In this document: piece by piece, positions 9,213-18,810 of the stretch
How the letters are laid out: each line of letters begins with the position of its first letter
Numbering within the stretch: position 1 is the stretch's first letter
Origin: CAVPCZ01 sp963702445
Lineage (GTDB): Bacteria; Bacteroidota; Ignavibacteria; UBA10030; UBA6906
Length of the DNA: 64,000 bases
Reading direction: 5' to 3'
Assembly (NCBI GenBank): GCA_963702445.1
Contig: CAVPCZ010000013.1
Location: 62,001 to 126,000, forward strand
Made by a program: the position numbers and the translations under genes
The notes under the pieces: generated by a model
Seen by the model: only the letters and a program-made list of their open reading frames with translations
Told to the model about the DNA's origin: nothing
Database searches by the model: none

Positions 9213-9770
9213 ATGGCTGCGTACGAGGTTGTTCTTCTCGCCCTCGCCCTCTCGATCGATGCCTTTGCCGTATCGCTCGTGGCTGCCGCCACAGGACGGC
9301 TTAACGGCGGCCGCGCGGGCTTCCGGCTTGCATTCCACTTCGGGCTCTTCCAATTCATGATGCCCGTACTCGGCTGGACGGCAGGGGAGACCCTGGAGCC
9401 GGTCATTGCCGCCTTTGATCACTGGGTGGCCTTCGGGCTCCTGAGTGTCATTGCGTTCCGGATGATCCGGTCGTCCATTGCGGGAACACCGCCGGAGCGG
9501 GCCGGCGATCCTTCCCGCGGGCTGACAATGCTGGCGCTCGCGCTTGCCACGAGTATCGATGCCATGGCGGTGGGATTCAGCATGGCCATTCTGCACATCA
9601 ACATCTTGTGGCCGAGCGTTCTCATCGGTACGATCACGGCGGGTGTCTGTCTGCTGGCCATCCTCCTCGGCGGCCGTCTTGAAGCCCGTCTTGGCCGGTG
9701 GGCGGAAGCTGCCGGCGGTTTGATCCTGCTGGGCATCGCCCTGCGCATCCTGTTTGACCATATCGGCTGA
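9213..9770 (+). CDS. mntP: MntP-type manganese efflux membrane protein
   Basis: The protein has 185 residues and about six transmembrane segments. The two inverted halves each carry the family aspartate motif, LALSIDAFAVSLVAA near residues 10-25 and LALATSIDAMAVGFS near 109-123. This is the MntP (formerly DUF204/YebN) family, which exports Mn(II) across the inner membrane. The gene begins 37 bases after the nucleotidyltransferase stop in the same direction, but no functional link is evident. No yybP-ykoY-like leader fits in this short gap, so transcription is probably from upstream. Confidence -1.
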   Translation: MAAYEVVLLALALSIDAFAVSLVAAATGRLNGGRAGFRLAFHFGLFQFMMPVLGWTAGETLEPVIAAFDHWVAFGLLSVIAFRMIRSSIAGTPPERAGDPSRGLTMLALALATSIDAMAVGFSMAILHINILWPSVLIGTITAGVCLLAILLGGRLEARLGRWAEAAGGLILLGIALRILFDHIG

Positions 9771-10128
9771 CATCCCATTCACGCTCTTCCCTTCGCCTAC
9801 TCCTTTTTCCCCCCTGTAGACGTCGGCTTTTCCCTGGGCCCCTGCACGTTTTCCCCGGCACCTCCATGGCTCCCCGGTCTCTCCCGGCGCGGTAGACCGC
9901 CGCTGCACAGGACGTGGCCGTGGCCCGTGCCAAGAGCGGACCGTCATCCCCGTAACGGCCGTGGGACATCCGTGGAAACCCCGGGCGGAAGGAGATGTTG
10001 ATAGTGAGGGGCAAGAACCTTATATTGTTCGGACAATTGTTGACGTAGTATTATTTAGTTAGGCGATATTGCCTGACGGATATCATTCCGTCAGGGCAGG
10101 ATGCGCCGGGACACATCGGGGAGGGGAC
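9771..10128. other. Intergenic region upstream of amt
   Basis: No credible gene was found in these 358 bases. The first 240 bases are C-rich and non-coding in appearance. The last 110 bases turn AT-rich (TATATTGTTCGGACAATTGTTGACGTAGTATTATTTAG area, 10021-10060), with a TTGACG at about 10039-10044 that could be the -35 of an amt promoter. A hairpin follows (see 10072-10095). Confidence -1.
10072..10095 (+). promoter_or_regulatory. Leader hairpin before amt
   Basis: CCTGACGGA-TATCAT-TCCGTCAGG is a perfect 9-bp stem with a 6-base loop. It sits 34 bases before the amt start codon and is preceded by the near-palindrome GGCGATATTGCC. No T tract follows, so it is more likely an mRNA leader element or a protein binding site than a terminator. 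Confidence -1.
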
Positions 10129-11373
10129 ATGCCAGATATCAATACCGGAGACACCACCTTCATGTTGCTCTGCTCCGCGCTGGTGTTGTTCATGACGCCG
10201 GGGCTCGCGTTCTTCTACGGCGGTTTGGTGCGGAGCAAGAACGTCGTGAATACCATGATGATGAGTTTTGCGGCAATGGGCATCATCGCCGTGCAATGGG
10301 TTCTCGCCGGCTACAGTCTGGCGTTCGGACCGAGTACCGGGTGGTTGAGCGGAATCGCCGGCTCGTTTGCGTGGCTGGGGCTCGGTGGTGTCGGCATGAC
10401 GCCCAATCCCGACTATGCCGGGACGATTCCGCACCAGCTGTTCATGATGTATCAGGGGATGTTTGCGATTATCACTCCCGCCCTCATCTCGGGTGCGATC
10501 GTCGAGCGGATGAAATTCAAGACGTACGTGGTGTTTATCCTCCTCTGGTCCACGATCTCCTATGACCTCGTCGCCCACTGGGTCTGGGGGGTTGGCGGCT
10601 GGTTACGCATGATGGGTGCGCTGGATTTTGCCGGCGGAACGGTCGTGCACATCAATGCGGGCGTATCCGCGCTTGTTGCCACCCTGATGCTCGGGCCGCG
10701 CAGCGGGTTTCCGCACCGTTCCGCCCCTCCCCACAATGTCACGCTTGCACTGCTCGGGGGCGGCATGCTCTGGTTCGGCTGGTTCGGATTCAATGCCGGG
10801 AGCGCCCTTTCCGCGGGTGCCGTGGCGACAACAGCCTTCGTCGCCACCAACACCGCAGCGGCCGCCGGTATGGTGGGATGGATGCTGCTGGAAGTCTTTC
10901 TGAAGGGAAAGCCGACAGGCGTTGGAGCCATCACCGGGGCTGTTGCGGGACTGGTTGCCATCACTCCCGCATGCGGTTTTGTCACCCCTCTGGGTGCGAT
11001 GGCCATCGGGTTCGGCGTCTCGGGAATCTGCTACTGGGCCCTCAATCAGCGCATCAAGTGGAGGCTGGATGACACCCTGGACGCCTTTTCGGTGCACGGG
11101 GTCGGGGGTATCTTCGGGGCGTTGGCAACGGGCCTCTTTGCGACCACCGCCGTCAATCCGGCCGGCGCCGACGGTCTATTCTACGGCAACCCCAGACTCT
11201 TTCTCATCCAGCTGGTGGCAACCCTGGTAACGGCTGCGTTTGCAGGCCTTGTGACGTTTCTTCTGATCACGCTGCTTGACCGCACGATGGGGATCAAGAG
11301 CGATGAGCAGGATCAGGACGAAGGCCTGGACCTTGTCGAGCACGGCGAGAAGGGGTATCACGAACTGGGCTGA
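10129..11373 (+). CDS. amt: Ammonium transporter, Amt family
   Basis: ATG 10129 was chosen because GAGGGGA lies just upstream. The product of 414 residues matches the usual Amt length with 11 membrane helices: FFYGGLVRSKNVVNTMM near the N-terminus, DLVAHWVWG carrying the first pore histidine, FAGGTVVHINAG, and FSVHGVGGIFGALATG with the second histidine. Amt proteins conduct ammonium into the cell. No glnK (P-II) gene follows, unlike many amt operons; the next gene is a Yip1-type protein behind its own promoter. The charged C-terminal tail (DEQDQDEGLDLVEHGEKGYHELG) is short. Confidence -1.
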   Translation: MPDINTGDTTFMLLCSALVLFMTPGLAFFYGGLVRSKNVVNTMMMSFAAMGIIAVQWVLAGYSLAFGPSTGWLSGIAGSFAWLGLGGVGMTPNPDYAGTIPHQLFMMYQGMFAIITPALISGAIVERMKFKTYVVFILLWSTISYDLVAHWVWGVGGWLRMMGALDFAGGTVVHINAGVSALVATLMLGPRSGFPHRSAPPHNVTLALLGGGMLWFGWFGFNAGSALSAGAVATTAFVATNTAAAAGMVGWMLLEVFLKGKPTGVGAITGAVAGLVAITPACGFVTPLGAMAIGFGVSGICYWALNQRIKWRLDDTLDAFSVHGVGGIFGALATGLFATTAVNPAGADGLFYGNPRLFLIQLVATLVTAAFAGLVTFLLITLLDRTMGIKSDEQDQDEGLDLVEHGEKGYHELG

Positions 11374-11414
11374 AAATATTGCCTGAAATTGATCTGAATA
11401 TGTATGTATTCTCC

Positions 11415-11443
11415 TTGCGGAAACCGGGTTGTTGTGCTATATT
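11415..11443 (+). promoter_or_regulatory. Predicted promoter of the Yip1-type gene
   Basis: TTGCGG (11415-11420), 17-base spacer, TATATT (11438-11443). The gene start is 120 bases downstream, so a long leader is implied. Confidence -1.
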
Positions 11444-11562
11444 ACGCCTGCTTCCCAGTTCACATCCACCGGCACCAGATTTCCAGGATCATTCATGCCC
11501 GCCGCAGTCCCGGGTATTCCGAGTGGTTCGCAATTCCCCACATCACTATTTCAGGAGGTGCT

Positions 11563-12150
11563 ATGAACCTTGTTGAGCGCGCAAAGAACATCATCATGAC
11601 GCCGAAGACGGAATGGGCCGTCATCGCCGCGGAAGAACCGAATGCCACGCAGATCCTCACGGGATACGTCATTCCCCTTGCGCTTATCCCCGCCGTGGCA
11701 AGTGTCATCGGATACGGCGTGATCGGCAGCGGAATGGGAACTTCGCTCACCTGGGGTATCGGGATGGGGGTTATCTCGTTCGTATCGACGGTGCTGGGCG
11801 TGTATCTGACCGCCTTCGTTGTGGATTTCCTCGCTCCCAACTTCGGTTCGCAAAAGAATTTTGGCCGGGCGATGCAGCTCGTTGCGTATGCGTACACTCC
11901 TGCCTGGGTCGCCGGCATTCTGAATATCGTCCCCGCAATCGGCATTCTCGCCTCCCTTGCAGGACTCTACGGGCTGTACCTGATGTATCTCGGCTTCCCG
12001 CACACGATGAAGACCCCCGAGGATAAGATCATTATCTATCTGATTGTCGCCATCGTTGCGCTTCTTGTTATCTACATGATTCTCGGTGCGATCCTGACCG
12101 CAATCATGGTTGCCGTGCTGGGTATCGGTGCACTGGGCATGATGGGTTGA
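11563..12150 (+). CDS. Yip1-domain integral membrane protein
   Basis: ATG 11563 has an ideal AGGAGG at 11553-11558. The 195 residues begin MNLVERAKNIIMTPKTEW, the amphipathic start typical of bacterial Yip1/YIF1-like membrane proteins (the W-x-x-I.AEEP form is common). Five hydrophobic helices follow, with NFGRAMQLVAYAYTPAWVAGIL in the middle, the conserved family segment. Function in bacteria is not established. A strong terminator follows at 12216. Confidence -1.
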   Translation: MNLVERAKNIIMTPKTEWAVIAAEEPNATQILTGYVIPLALIPAVASVIGYGVIGSGMGTSLTWGIGMGVISFVSTVLGVYLTAFVVDFLAPNFGSQKNFGRAMQLVAYAYTPAWVAGILNIVPAIGILASLAGLYGLYLMYLGFPHTMKTPEDKIIIYLIVAIVALLVIYMILGAILTAIMVAVLGIGALGMMG

Positions 12151-12215
12151 CGGTGTAACGGTTGGCAGAGCGGGTTCTCTGCAACCCCAACCGGCGAAAC
12201 GCGAAGAGAAGCCAT

Positions 12216-12253
12216 GACGGCTCCGGGAGAGTTCCCGGGGCCGTCTTTCCTTT
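12216..12253 (+). terminator. Rho-independent terminator
   Basis: GACGGC-TCCGGGA-GAG-TTCCCGG-GGCCGTC followed by TTTCCTTT makes a near-perfect stem of about 13 bp and a T-rich tail. It ends the Yip1 gene unit and lies in the leader of the adenosyltransferase gene. Confidence -1.
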
Positions 12254-12285
12254 ACAATGATTTCCCTTTTAAGTACATTCGGACC

Positions 12286-12828
12286 ATGAAAATCTACACG
12301 CGGACAGGCGACAGGGGGGACACCTCGCTCTTTGGAGGACAGCGTGTCCCGAAGGATGCGCTGCGCATCGAAGCGTACGGCACCGTGGACGAGTTGAACT
12401 CCGTGCTCGGCATCGTCCGGGCCGACAATGCCGAACCGGCCCTTGATGCAACCCTCCAGCGGATTCAGGACGAGCTGTTCGTCCTGGGTGCAGATCTGGC
12501 CACCCCCAGGTCGCTTGAGAAGAAGGGGGTCCGCCGGATAGCCCACACTGAAGCGGACCGCCTCGAGCAGGAGATCGACCGGTTTGAAGCGGATCTGAAA
12601 CCCCTCAAGAGTTTCATTTTGCCCGGTGGGTCTCCCGTTGCCGCGCGCATGCATTTTGCACGAACGGTCTGCCGGCGCGCCGAACGGATTGTCGTGCGGC
12701 TTTCCAGAAACGAAGATATCGGCGACGACATCACCATCTACCTTAACCGCCTTTCGGATCTCCTCTTCGTCCTCGCGCGCTACGCAAACCACGCTGCTCA
12801 TGTTCCCGAAGTCAAGTGGAAACCGTGA
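12286..12828 (+). CDS. pduO: ATP:cob(I)alamin adenosyltransferase, PduO type
   Basis: ATG 12286 gives 180 residues. The N-terminus KIYTRTGDRGDTSLFGGQRV is the signature ATP-binding loop of PduO-type enzymes. RIEAYGTVDELNSVLG, FILPGGSPVAARMHFARTVCRRAER and YLNRLSDLLFVLARYAN are the other conserved blocks, with the Arg of the CRRAER helix lining the active site. It converts cob(I)alamin and ATP to adenosylcobalamin in the cytoplasm. The stop overlaps the next start as GTGA (12825-12828), suggesting coupling to the M28 peptidase gene, although no shared function is obvious. No cobalamin riboswitch was seen upstream. Confidence -1.
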   Translation: MKIYTRTGDRGDTSLFGGQRVPKDALRIEAYGTVDELNSVLGIVRADNAEPALDATLQRIQDELFVLGADLATPRSLEKKGVRRIAHTEADRLEQEIDRFEADLKPLKSFILPGGSPVAARMHFARTVCRRAERIVVRLSRNEDIGDDITIYLNRLSDLLFVLARYANHAAHVPEVKWKP

Positions 12829-15201
12829 CCTATTCCAGGTGGCTGTCTTCTGTACACCGTTTGTGCCGGATGCTCGCCTTTCCGGGACTTCTCTTCGCCT
12901 GCCTCGCCCCGCGCGCAACCGCGGGTTCCGATAGTCTCTTTTCGACCGCAAACGCTTATGCCGTCCTCCGCGTGCTGGCCGGCGATATCGGACCTCGGCC
13001 GATGGGCTCTCCCGCCGAACAACGTGCGCTGGCCTTTGCCGTCGAACGGTTCCGTGCCTGCGGATGTGACACCGCCTACGTGATGCCCATAACCGTGGCG
13101 GCCGGTGTGAACACGGCCAGCGGGGTCGCCGTGGGCGTCCTGCGGGGTCCCAGCGGACGGATCATTGTGCTGGGGAGCCACATCGATTCATCCGGGCCCG
13201 ATATCCCCGGCGCCAACGACAACGGGTCGGGAACCGCATGCGTCATCGAACTGGCACGCGTTCTCGCGCAGCGCCCCCGCACTTCCACGATCATGTTCTG
13301 CTGCTTCGGCGGGGAGGAAGAAGGGCTCCGCGGCTCGGAGTACTTTGTCGATCACTTCGAGCGGGATCGACAGCGTGGTGATGATGCTGCAGATCGACAT
13401 GGCGGACGGGCACAGCTTTCTCGAGCTTGATCCGGACGGTCCGCAGCAGGTGAGTGCGCCGCGCTGGCTGCCCGGTGCTGCCATCGACCTGTATTACAAC
13501 AGACTCGGGTATACGGGCCTGCACTATCTCACGCACTGGTCCACGCTCAATGCTTCTTCAGAAGGATCAACCGGATCGGACCATGCCCCCTTCCTCAAGA
13601 AGGGTATTCCGGCGCTGGATCTGACCTCCGACGTCACCTATCCGATTCATACACCGCTGGACAACCTCGCACTGTTCGACTCTTCCGGGATGGCCCGGTC
13701 GGGCCGGCTCGTGGAACAGCTCGTCGGCAGGTTTGATGCCGGCGTTCCGTCGCGCTCAACGGAGTCGTACTACCTTGCGCAATTCGGAACGCACCTGTTC
13801 TTTATTGAGCACTGGATGCTCTGGATTGCCATCGGCGCGGCACTCGGACTTGGGGTGACCGCGCTCGTGGTCCTCCGCCGGCGGCGCCGTGTGGACCGGA
13901 GCGGCCTGCCGCGTTGGTCGACCTCAAAGCTCCTGCTTGCCACGCTGGTGGTTCAGGCATTCATCTGGCTTGCCGAAGTTCCCCTCGGCGAACTGCTTGG
14001 ATACCGGTACCCGTGGGTGAACAATTTTTCCGGGTATGTGCTGTTCGCACTTCTCAGCGGCGGTATAGGAATCTGGGTCGTACTCCGGCAGGCAGGGCGG
14101 TTCCCCCTCTCCCCGGATCCGTACGTGTACTATCTCCGGGCGTTTGTGTTGTTTGTCGTCACGATAGCCGGCGTGTCCGTTCTCAACCCGGAACTCGCTC
14201 TCTATCCGGCCTCGTCGCTCTTCTTCCTTGCCCTCGGGTTGCTTGTGCGCCGGCCGATTTTCAGGAGCGCCTTTTTCCTTCTGGCGCTCTACCTGCCGCT
14301 TCGCCTGGTCTTTGTCGAGCCGCTGGGGCTTTTCCAGCGCCTCCTGGCGCAGACGGTCGTGACCGCCTGGTGGAAACAGGCGCTGTATGAAACCGGATTC
14401 ATCCTTGTCTTCAGCGTGCTCTCTCTGCCATTTGTTTACGGTTTTGCCGCGGTGTACCGCGGGGCCGGGAAGGACCTCTTCTGGCTCAGGCGATTCCGGA
14501 GTGCGCCCGTGCTTGCGGGGCTTCTGCTCGCACTGGTTGCATGCGGCATCTATCTGTCCGGCCAGACGGTCTACGATACACGCTGGCATAAGCAGATTCG
14601 CGCCGAGCAACGGTACACCGTGGGGGCTGAAAAGAGCTCGTTGAAGATCACCGGCGGAGAGTACTTGCGGGGGATGCACGTGAATATTGCCGGCACGGAA
14701 ACGACACTCACCTCACGGACAACGCAGTTCGAACCGGATCTGCCCGACCCCTCCCGCGTGGAGTGGGTGATGTTCCGTTCGTCCACTTCGGTCAAACCCG
14801 ACACCTCGGCCCCGGACACCCTGGAGCACATCGAACATCTGCTTACCGTAGAGAGCAAAAGCCGGCCGCTGGCCGTCCAGGTGGTCTACCGCTCCGCCGA
14901 TCCGTTCTCCCTGGCCTCGTCCTGGTCCCTCGGCGGCCGCCGCCGGGGGGACAAGAACACCGACCGGGTAAAAGTGATGAGCTGGTATGCATTTCCGGAC
15001 TGCACCATCGTCATTCCCGTGTCTCTCACACTCCAGCCCCGGCAGGAAGTCACCGAGACCGTTGAATTGACATACGACAGACTTGCTGCGCCGGTAAAGA
15101 TCGACCGGGAGCTTACCACCGTGAGCAAACGGACGATCGTTGTCCGGGAGGATACGATCCGGGCCGGTGATTACGTGAATCCTCCGGCGCGGGCGGAATA
15201 G
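12825..15201 (+). CDS. M28 metallopeptidase with multi-pass membrane C-terminus (frameshifted)
   Basis: GTG 12825 overlaps the previous stop. The first frame holds a hydrophobic leader and the M28 core: GSHIDSSGPDIPGANDNGSG (Zn ligands His and Asp) and CCFGGEEEGLRGSEYF (general base and ligand Glu). At about 13363-13366 an apparent extra G in a GGG run shifts the frame. The protein continues with SVVMMLQIDMADG and, later, YPIHTPLDN. After the peptidase domain come about eight membrane helices (from IEHWMLWIAIGAALGLG to about 14570) and an extracytoplasmic beta-rich domain of 200 residues. The order peptidase-membrane-beta domain recalls the eukaryotic ER metallopeptidase ERMP1. It likely trims peptides outside the inner membrane. 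Confidence -1.
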
Positions 15202-15289
15202 CGCATAAGGAGTGCGGGGGCCGATCGTCGCCCGCGGAAACCTCGAACGACCGTTTTCTTCTGTCATCCAACACGTAAGGAGATACACC

Positions 15290-16618
15290 GTGAGAACTCT
15301 GCTGTCACTTCTGTTTACCGCGCTCGTTGCCGCAAGTGCGGCGGCGCAGGTGAACATCACCTTTGTGGAGTACGATCTGCCGAACGGCCTCCACGTGATC
15401 CTGCACCAGGACCGTTCCGCCCCGATCGTGGCGCAGGTCGTGGCCTACCATGTGGGTTCGAAAAATGAAAAGCCCGACCGGACGGGTTTCGCCCACTTCT
15501 TTGAACACCTCATGTTCGAAGGATCACCGAACATAGCGAGGGGCGAGTTTTTCAAGATGGTGCAGAATGCCGGCGGCAATCTGAATGCGTTCACCAGTTT
15601 TGACCAGACGGTGTACTTCATCACCGTCCCCTCGAACCAGATCGAACTGGCGATGTGGATGGAGTCGGAGCGCATGCTGCAGCTCAAAATCGATTCGACA
15701 GGCGTGGAAACGCAGCGCGGCGTGGTGAAAGAGGAACGCAAACAGGGGTTGGAGAACCGGCCGTACGGAACCTTCCAGGAAAAGACCTTTGCCAGCGCGT
15801 TCAAGGTCCATCCCTATCGATGGACGCCCATCGGCTCCGCGCAGTACATCGACCGGGCGGCGATTGACGAGTTTGCCGCATTCTACAAGACTTTCTACGT
15901 CCCCAACAATGCCTGCCTCGTGATTGCCGGGGATATCGACATCGAGAAGATGAAAGCTCTTGTGGCCAGATACTACGGCGATATCCCCCGCGGGAGCGGA
16001 GAGATCTACCGGCCGAAAGAGGTCGAACCACCGCAGACGGCCGAAGTGCGGGATACGGTGTATGACAATATCCAGCTGCCGGCGGTGATTCATGGCCTAC
16101 CATATGCCGGCGCAGGGAACAAAGGACAACTATGCGCTGGACATGCTGACAACCCTCCTTTCCGGCGGCGAAAGCTCGCGGCTGACCAAGCGGCTTGTGG
16201 ACAAAGACAAGCTGGCCGTTCAGCCGTGCAGAGTTTTCCGTTTCCGCCTTGAGGATCCCGGATTGTTCCTGATGCTTGCGGTGTCCAATGTCGGAAAGAC
16301 GCCGCGCGAGGTGGAGAATGTCATCCAGGAAGAGATCGAACGCGTGAAGAAAGGAACAGATGAGCGAGTCGGAGTTCACCAAGATCCGCAATCAGCGCGA
16401 GTCGGGGTTCATACAGAAGAACTCCACCGTGCAGGGGAAGGCGCATGCAGCTCGCCAACTACCACCTCTTTTTCGGCGACGCCAACCTGATCAACAAGGA
16501 AATCGACCGCTATATGCAGGTGACACGCGAGGACGTGCAGCGGGTCGCACAGCAGTACCTGGCAAATACAAACCGGACCGTGTTGTACTATCTTCCCAAA
16601 GCGCAGCAGGGACAGTAA
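15290..16618 (+). CDS. M16 zinc peptidase, catalytic partner (three frameshifts)
   Basis: GTG 15290 is preferred over upstream starts because AAGGAGAT precedes it and a signal peptide follows (MRTLLSLLFTALVAASAAAQ). TGFAHFFEHLMFEGS carries the inverted zinc motif HxxEH, with the distal Glu in the EERKQG helix region. The frame breaks near 16090, 16350 and 16435. Each break acts as one extra base: VI(H)AYHMPAQGTKDNYALDM, VKKEQMSESEFTKI and QLANYHLFFGDANLINKEID join correctly after correction, and the final frame equals the first. About 440 residues, normal for an M16B subunit. It sits 18 bases before a second M16 gene and probably forms a periplasmic heterodimer with it. Confidence -1.
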
Positions 16619-16636
16619 GGACAAGGAGCCACAACC

Positions 16637-18708
16637 ATGAAACGTTTTCTGTTGATTCTGTTCGCCTGCGCCGCGGTGTTGACCACCGCCGTTCAGGCCC
16701 AGCTGGACCGTTCCAAAATACCGACTCCCGGACCGGCTCCCGCCGTCTCCTTCCCGGATTACGATCTGCTGACCACGTCGAACGGGATGCGTGTCATCGT
16801 TGTACGCAATACCGAACTGCCGACCATCACGATCCGTCTGGTGATCGACCGCGAACCGGTGCTGGAGAAAGAATATGCAGGATATATGGATATCGCCGGA
16901 CAGCTGATGCGCAGCGGGACGGCGAAGCGGACGAAAGACCAGCTGGACGAAGAGATCGATATGCTCGGTGCCGACATCGGTGCCGGCGGCACGAGCGTTT
17001 TCGCGAACGGCCTTTCGCGCAACAGCGAAAAACTCTTCGAATTGCTTTCGGACATTACGCTCAATCCGTCGTTTCCCAAGGATGAGCTCGAGAAGCTGGT
17101 GATGCAGACGACCTCCGGACTGAAATTCCGGAAGTCCGATCCCGAGCGGTATCGTGGAAGTCGTGCGCCAGAAGGTCCTGTACGGTTCCGCCCATCCCTA
17201 CGGCGAGGTGGAGACCGAAGAAACCGTCGGACGCATCACGCGCGAGAAATGCGTGGAGATGTACCGGACGTTCTTCAAACCGAACGCCGCCATCATGGCG
17301 GTGGTCGGGGATGTCGACAAGACCACGATTCTCGCACTTGTGGAAAAGTACTTCGGCGGCTGGAAAAAGGGAGAACTCCCGAAACCGGTCTTCGCCGATC
17401 CCAAAGGGTTCGAGAAGCTTCAGGTGGCCCTCGTCGACCGTCCGAGCTCCGTGCAGTCGGTCATCCGTGTAGCCCAGGCCGTGGAACTCCCGCGCACATC
17501 GCCGGATGTTATGGCGGTAAGCGTGATGAACAAAGTGCTCGGCGGCGGCGCGTTCCGCCTCTTTGCGAATCTGCGCGAAAAGCACTCGTACACCTACGGC
17601 GCATACAGTTCGATCGGCCCGGACGAATTGATCGGCGCATTCACGGCATCCACCTCCGTGCGCAACAGCGTCACCGACAGCGCACTGAAGGAGATCTTCA
17701 TTGAGATCCGGCGCATGCGCGATGAGACGGTGGAATCGGTCGAACTGGACCGGGCAAAAAACTCCATGAGCGGCTCCTTCGTGGCAAGCCTCGAAGTCGC
17801 CAACACCGTTGCGAACTATGCCCTGGAAATCGAACGCTTCGGCCTCCCCAAGGATTACTACAAGACCTATTTGCAGCGCCTTGCGGCGGTGGATGCGAAG
17901 GAGGTGAAACGGGTGGGCACGCAGTACCTCCAGCCCGACAAGATGCTGGTGGCAGTGGTGGGGTCTTCAAAAGATGTCAAAGAGAAGCTTGCTGCGTTCG
18001 GCCCGGTCGTGATGTATGACGAGGAAGGCAAAGTTGTGACCGCAAAGCCGGCCGCTGCGGTGAAGGTCTCCGTGGATCAGATCTTCGCCGGCTTCCTCCA
18101 GCGGACCGGGGGCAAGGCGAAGTACGCGGCCCTCAAAGACAAGACGGTCGAACTCAGCGGAAAGATGCAGGGGATGGATATGAAGATGAAGAGCATCCAG
18201 AAGGCGCCTGACAGACTCTTCCAGGAAATGTCCATGATGGGGATGGTCCAGCGGACCGGATATGACGGGACCAGGGGATGGACGGCGTCTCCGCAGGGCA
18301 TCAGCGATCTTGAACCCGGACAGCTGGAATCGATGAAGGTGGAAGCGCCGATCGAGTTCTATTCAGCGTACAAGAGCCTCGGATACAAGGCAGAGGTTAC
18401 GGGGGTGAAAGAGATCAAGGGGAAGGAATTCTACGAGGTCAGCTTCACCTCCCAGAGCGGCCCGCAGATGCGGCACTACTTTGACACGAAGGACTTCCTG
18501 AAATTCCGTGAAGTGAGTGTCAGTACAACCCCGCGCGGACCGATGGAACAGATCCACTGATCTGTTCGACTACAAGGATTTCCAGGGGTATCTGGTCCCC
18601 ACCCGCTATGAACAGAGCGTCATGGGGCAGTCGATAACGTTCACGCTGGACAAATGCGTATTCAACGCGGGTGTGGACAACAAGACGTTCGAGAAGCCTG
18701 CGAAATAG
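16637..18708 (+). CDS. M16 peptidase-like non-catalytic partner with extra C-terminal domain (two frameshifts)
   Basis: Signal peptide MKRFLLILFACAAVLTTAVQAQ. The segment at the place of HxxEH reads YMDIAGQLMRSG, so the zinc site is absent, as in non-catalytic M16B subunits. The second M16 half (REKHSYTYGAYSS, the R/Y pair that binds substrate) is present. The frame breaks near 17150 (KSDPER to VEVVRQKVLYG) and 18551 (MEQI to TDLFDYKDF), each as one extra base. Beyond the M16 fold, about 200 residues (SVDQIFAGFLQRTGG to FEKPAK) resemble a LolA-like beta-sheet domain (TGYDGTRGWTASPQG, YEVSFTSQSGPQMRHYFDTKD). That domain may tie the peptidase to lipid or the outer membrane; this is inference. 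Confidence -1.
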
Positions 18709-18735
18709 CGTGTCTGCAGTTTGAAGAGTACTCTA

Positions 18736-18773
18736 CAAGGGGGGAGGCGATGCTGCCTTCCCCCTTGCTCTTT
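18736..18773 (+). terminator. Rho-independent terminator between converging genes
   Basis: CAAGGGGGGAGGC, loop GATGCT, GCCTTCCCCCTTG, then CTCTTT. The 13-bp stem lies 27 bases after the M16 stop and 38 bases before the end of the opposing SDR gene. Confidence -1.
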
Positions 18774-18810
18774 CCGGGATGTCTGCGCGCCGGACCCTGG
18801 CCGTTACGTC

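Noticed and set aside
9634..10014. Minus-strand open frame between mntP and amt
   Set aside because: Overlaps the mntP gene, is Arg/Gly-rich and lacks any domain feature.
12151..12285. Cobalamin riboswitch before the adenosyltransferase
   Set aside because: The region contains a plain terminator and short hairpins; no B12-box-like sequence was found.
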